From: an uncultured Catenibacterium sp.
Lineage (GTDB): Bacteria > Bacillota_I > Bacilli_A > Erysipelotrichales > Coprobacillaceae
Assembly: GCA_900540685.1 (NCBI GenBank)
Contig: UQGS01000052.1
Span: 1-14,394, forward strand
Length of the DNA: 14,394 nucleotides
Reading direction: 5' to 3'
A model generated the notes under the pieces. The model worked only from the letters and a program-made list of their open reading frames with translations. It was not told the DNA's origin and searched no databases. The translations under genes and the position numbers were made by a program. Of the stretch, positions 13,109 through 14,394 are shown piece after piece. The first letter of the stretch is position 1; each line of letters opens with the position of its first letter.

Positions 13109-14386
13109 ATGTATGGTGCAATTTTAGGAGATATTATTGGTAGTCCATTTGAATTTGATAGAGGAGATAAAACAAAGAATTTCAAATTATTTAGTAGAAG
13201 GTCTCATTTTACAGATGATTCAGTCATGACTCTTGCAGTATGTGAAGCACTGCTTAAAGTAGGGTTAGACGCAACAGTTGAAGAAATAGAAGAAGCTGTT
13301 ATCACAAGTATGCAGTCATGGGGTAGAAGATATCCTCATGCAGGCAATGGTGGTTATTTTAGTCAATGGCTTAGATTAAAACATCCTCAACCCTATAATA
13401 GTTTTGGAAATGGTTCAGCTATGAGAGTATCTGCGGTAGGGTGGTTGTATGATTCTATTGAAAGAACAAGAACTGTCGCAAAAGCAGTCACTCAAATAAC
13501 TCATAATCATCCAGAAGGTATCAAAGGAGCCCAGGCGACTGCAAGTGCTATATATCTTGCAAGAAATGGCGCTTCAAAACAAGAAATTAAAGAATATATT
13601 GAGAAAGAATTTCATTATGATTTAAATAGAACACTCAATGAAATTAGACCTACTTATCATATGGATGAAACATGTCAGAAAACAGTCCCTGAAGCCATTA
13701 TTGCCTTTCTAGAAAGCAAAGACTATGAAGATGCGATAAGAAATGCGGTATCTCTAGGTGGAGATACAGATACACTTGGTGCTATTACAGGAAGTATTGC
13801 GGAAGCTTATTATGACATACCTGAATGGCTTATGAAAGAATGTAGAAACCGTATTAATAAGGAGATGAGAGATGTACTTGATGAATTTGATCATACTCTT
13901 TCTAGAAGAGATGATTCACTTAATACAAATAAGATGATTGAGAAAGCAATCAATCAATATTATGTTCATAATGATAAAGATGGTATGATACTACTTATGG
14001 ATTCTATGTTGCATGCAATAAAACAAGGCGGAAATTTTGTAGTCCCTTATATCACAACTCATCCATTCTTATCAGAACACCAAATCAAAAAAATAAACAT
14101 TGGTGATACTTTTACACTTAATCATGATGTAAAGCTCAAAATGGAAACAGTAAAGGATGTAAAAGGTAATGAATGGCTTGGAGTATTTACTTCTAGTCAT
14201 GAAATGCATAAAGGCTCTAGTGGTAATGTTATGATGGACCAGCCTATCTTCACAGTTCTTGAATTAGTACTTGACTGGGAAGAGGTGAATGGAATAGTGA
14301 TTAATCCATTTGGAAAATATTTCCAATTAACTAAAGATATGATTGCGATTTTGATTGGCATCTATGAAAAACAAAATAAAAGTTAA
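13109..14386 (+). CDS. ADP-ribosylglycohydrolase fused to SseB-like domain
   Basis: 425 residues. Residues 1 to about 262 are an ADP-ribosylglycohydrolase (DraG/ARH) domain, a dinuclear Mg2+ enzyme that removes ADP-ribose from protein side chains or related adducts. The start MYGAILGDIIGSPFEF is diagnostic. Metal ligands are the TDDSVM cluster (Thr35, Asp36, Asp37) and GGDTDTLGAITG (Asp219, Asp221, Thr222); NGSAMRV at 101-107 and HNHPEG at 132-137 are further family motifs. Residues about 275-425 resemble the SseB N-terminal domain family, with AIKQGGNFVVPYI, the strand-turn pattern around 330-365 and NGIVINPFG at 394-402. The frame stays open to a TTG at 13094, but TGGAGG (13095-13100) supports ATG 13109. 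Its own terminator lies beyond the window, which ends eight bases after the stop. Probably cytoplasmic. Confidence 0.9.
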   Translation: MYGAILGDIIGSPFEFDRGDKTKNFKLFSRRSHFTDDSVMTLAVCEALLKVGLDATVEEIEEAVITSMQSWGRRYPHAGNGGYFSQWLRLKHPQPYNSFGNGSAMRVSAVGWLYDSIERTRTVAKAVTQITHNHPEGIKGAQATASAIYLARNGASKQEIKEYIEKEFHYDLNRTLNEIRPTYHMDETCQKTVPEAIIAFLESKDYEDAIRNAVSLGGDTDTLGAITGSIAEAYYDIPEWLMKECRNRINKEMRDVLDEFDHTLSRRDDSLNTNKMIEKAINQYYVHNDKDGMILLMDSMLHAIKQGGNFVVPYITTHPFLSEHQIKKINIGDTFTLNHDVKLKMETVKDVKGNEWLGVFTSSHEMHKGSSGNVMMDQPIFTVLELVLDWEEVNGIVINPFGKYFQLTKDMIAILIGIYEKQNKS

Positions 14387-14394
14387 AATTATTC

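Overview
The window is AT-rich, densely packed bacterial DNA with strong AGGAGG-type ribosome binding sites, extended -10 (TGnTATAAT) promoters, AGA-rich arginine codons and short hairpin-plus-T-run terminators. This points to a low-GC Firmicute. The gene content would suit a gut Erysipelotrichia-like or Lachnospiraceae-like anaerobe, but no rRNA or core marker gene is present to fix the taxon. I see no tRNA, rRNA, CRISPR array, transposase or phage gene.

Layout. (1) 1-2012 is a serine-hydrolase neighbourhood that is partly decayed. It holds a BAAT/acyl-CoA thioesterase-like hydrolase cut by the left edge, a second alpha/beta hydrolase broken by a one-base frameshift near 1081, and a shrunken relic of a copy of the first gene. 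(2) 2013-4708 holds small housekeeping or accessory enzymes: a SAM methyltransferase overlapping a nitrilase-superfamily amidase by four bases, a flavodoxin behind a MerR-type 19-bp-spacer promoter, and a SIMPL/DUF541 protein. (3) 4838-5637 holds a macro-domain protein whose C-terminal tail is thrown out of frame by one missing base, plus a short unexplained ORF. (4) 5617-7644 holds a LysR regulator transcribed leftwards, divergent from a YeiH-type putative sulfate exporter, with overlapping promoters around a perfect palindrome. (5) 7733-8269 is a LOG-family nucleotide hydrolase. (6) 8327-11227 is a 966-residue protein with an archaeo-eukaryotic primase domain, an SF2 helicase and a degenerate phospholipase-D-like domain, the layout associated with TOTE conflict systems. 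(7) 11289-14386 holds a transglutaminase-like protein overlapping a macro-domain protein with an HTH-like tail, then, behind tandem terminators, an ADP-ribosylglycohydrolase fused to an SseB-like domain.

The most interesting theme is ADP-ribose. Three different predicted ADP-ribose-removing proteins (two divergent macro domains and one DraG/ARH-type hydrolase) lie within about 9.5 kb, two of them directly downstream of the primase-helicase and next to a papain-fold (transglutaminase-like) protein. No ADP-ribosyltransferase is visible. The set could be an immunity or ADP-ribose-signalling neighbourhood, or a loose accumulation of accessory genes; the sequence alone does not decide.

Most gene borders have the same compact design: a hairpin terminator that overlaps or follows the stop codon, then at once a -10 box for the next gene. 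Most genes from 3531 onward therefore look like separate short transcription units. The exceptions are methyltransferase-amidase (2013-3472) and transglutaminase-macro (11289-12993), which look translationally coupled.
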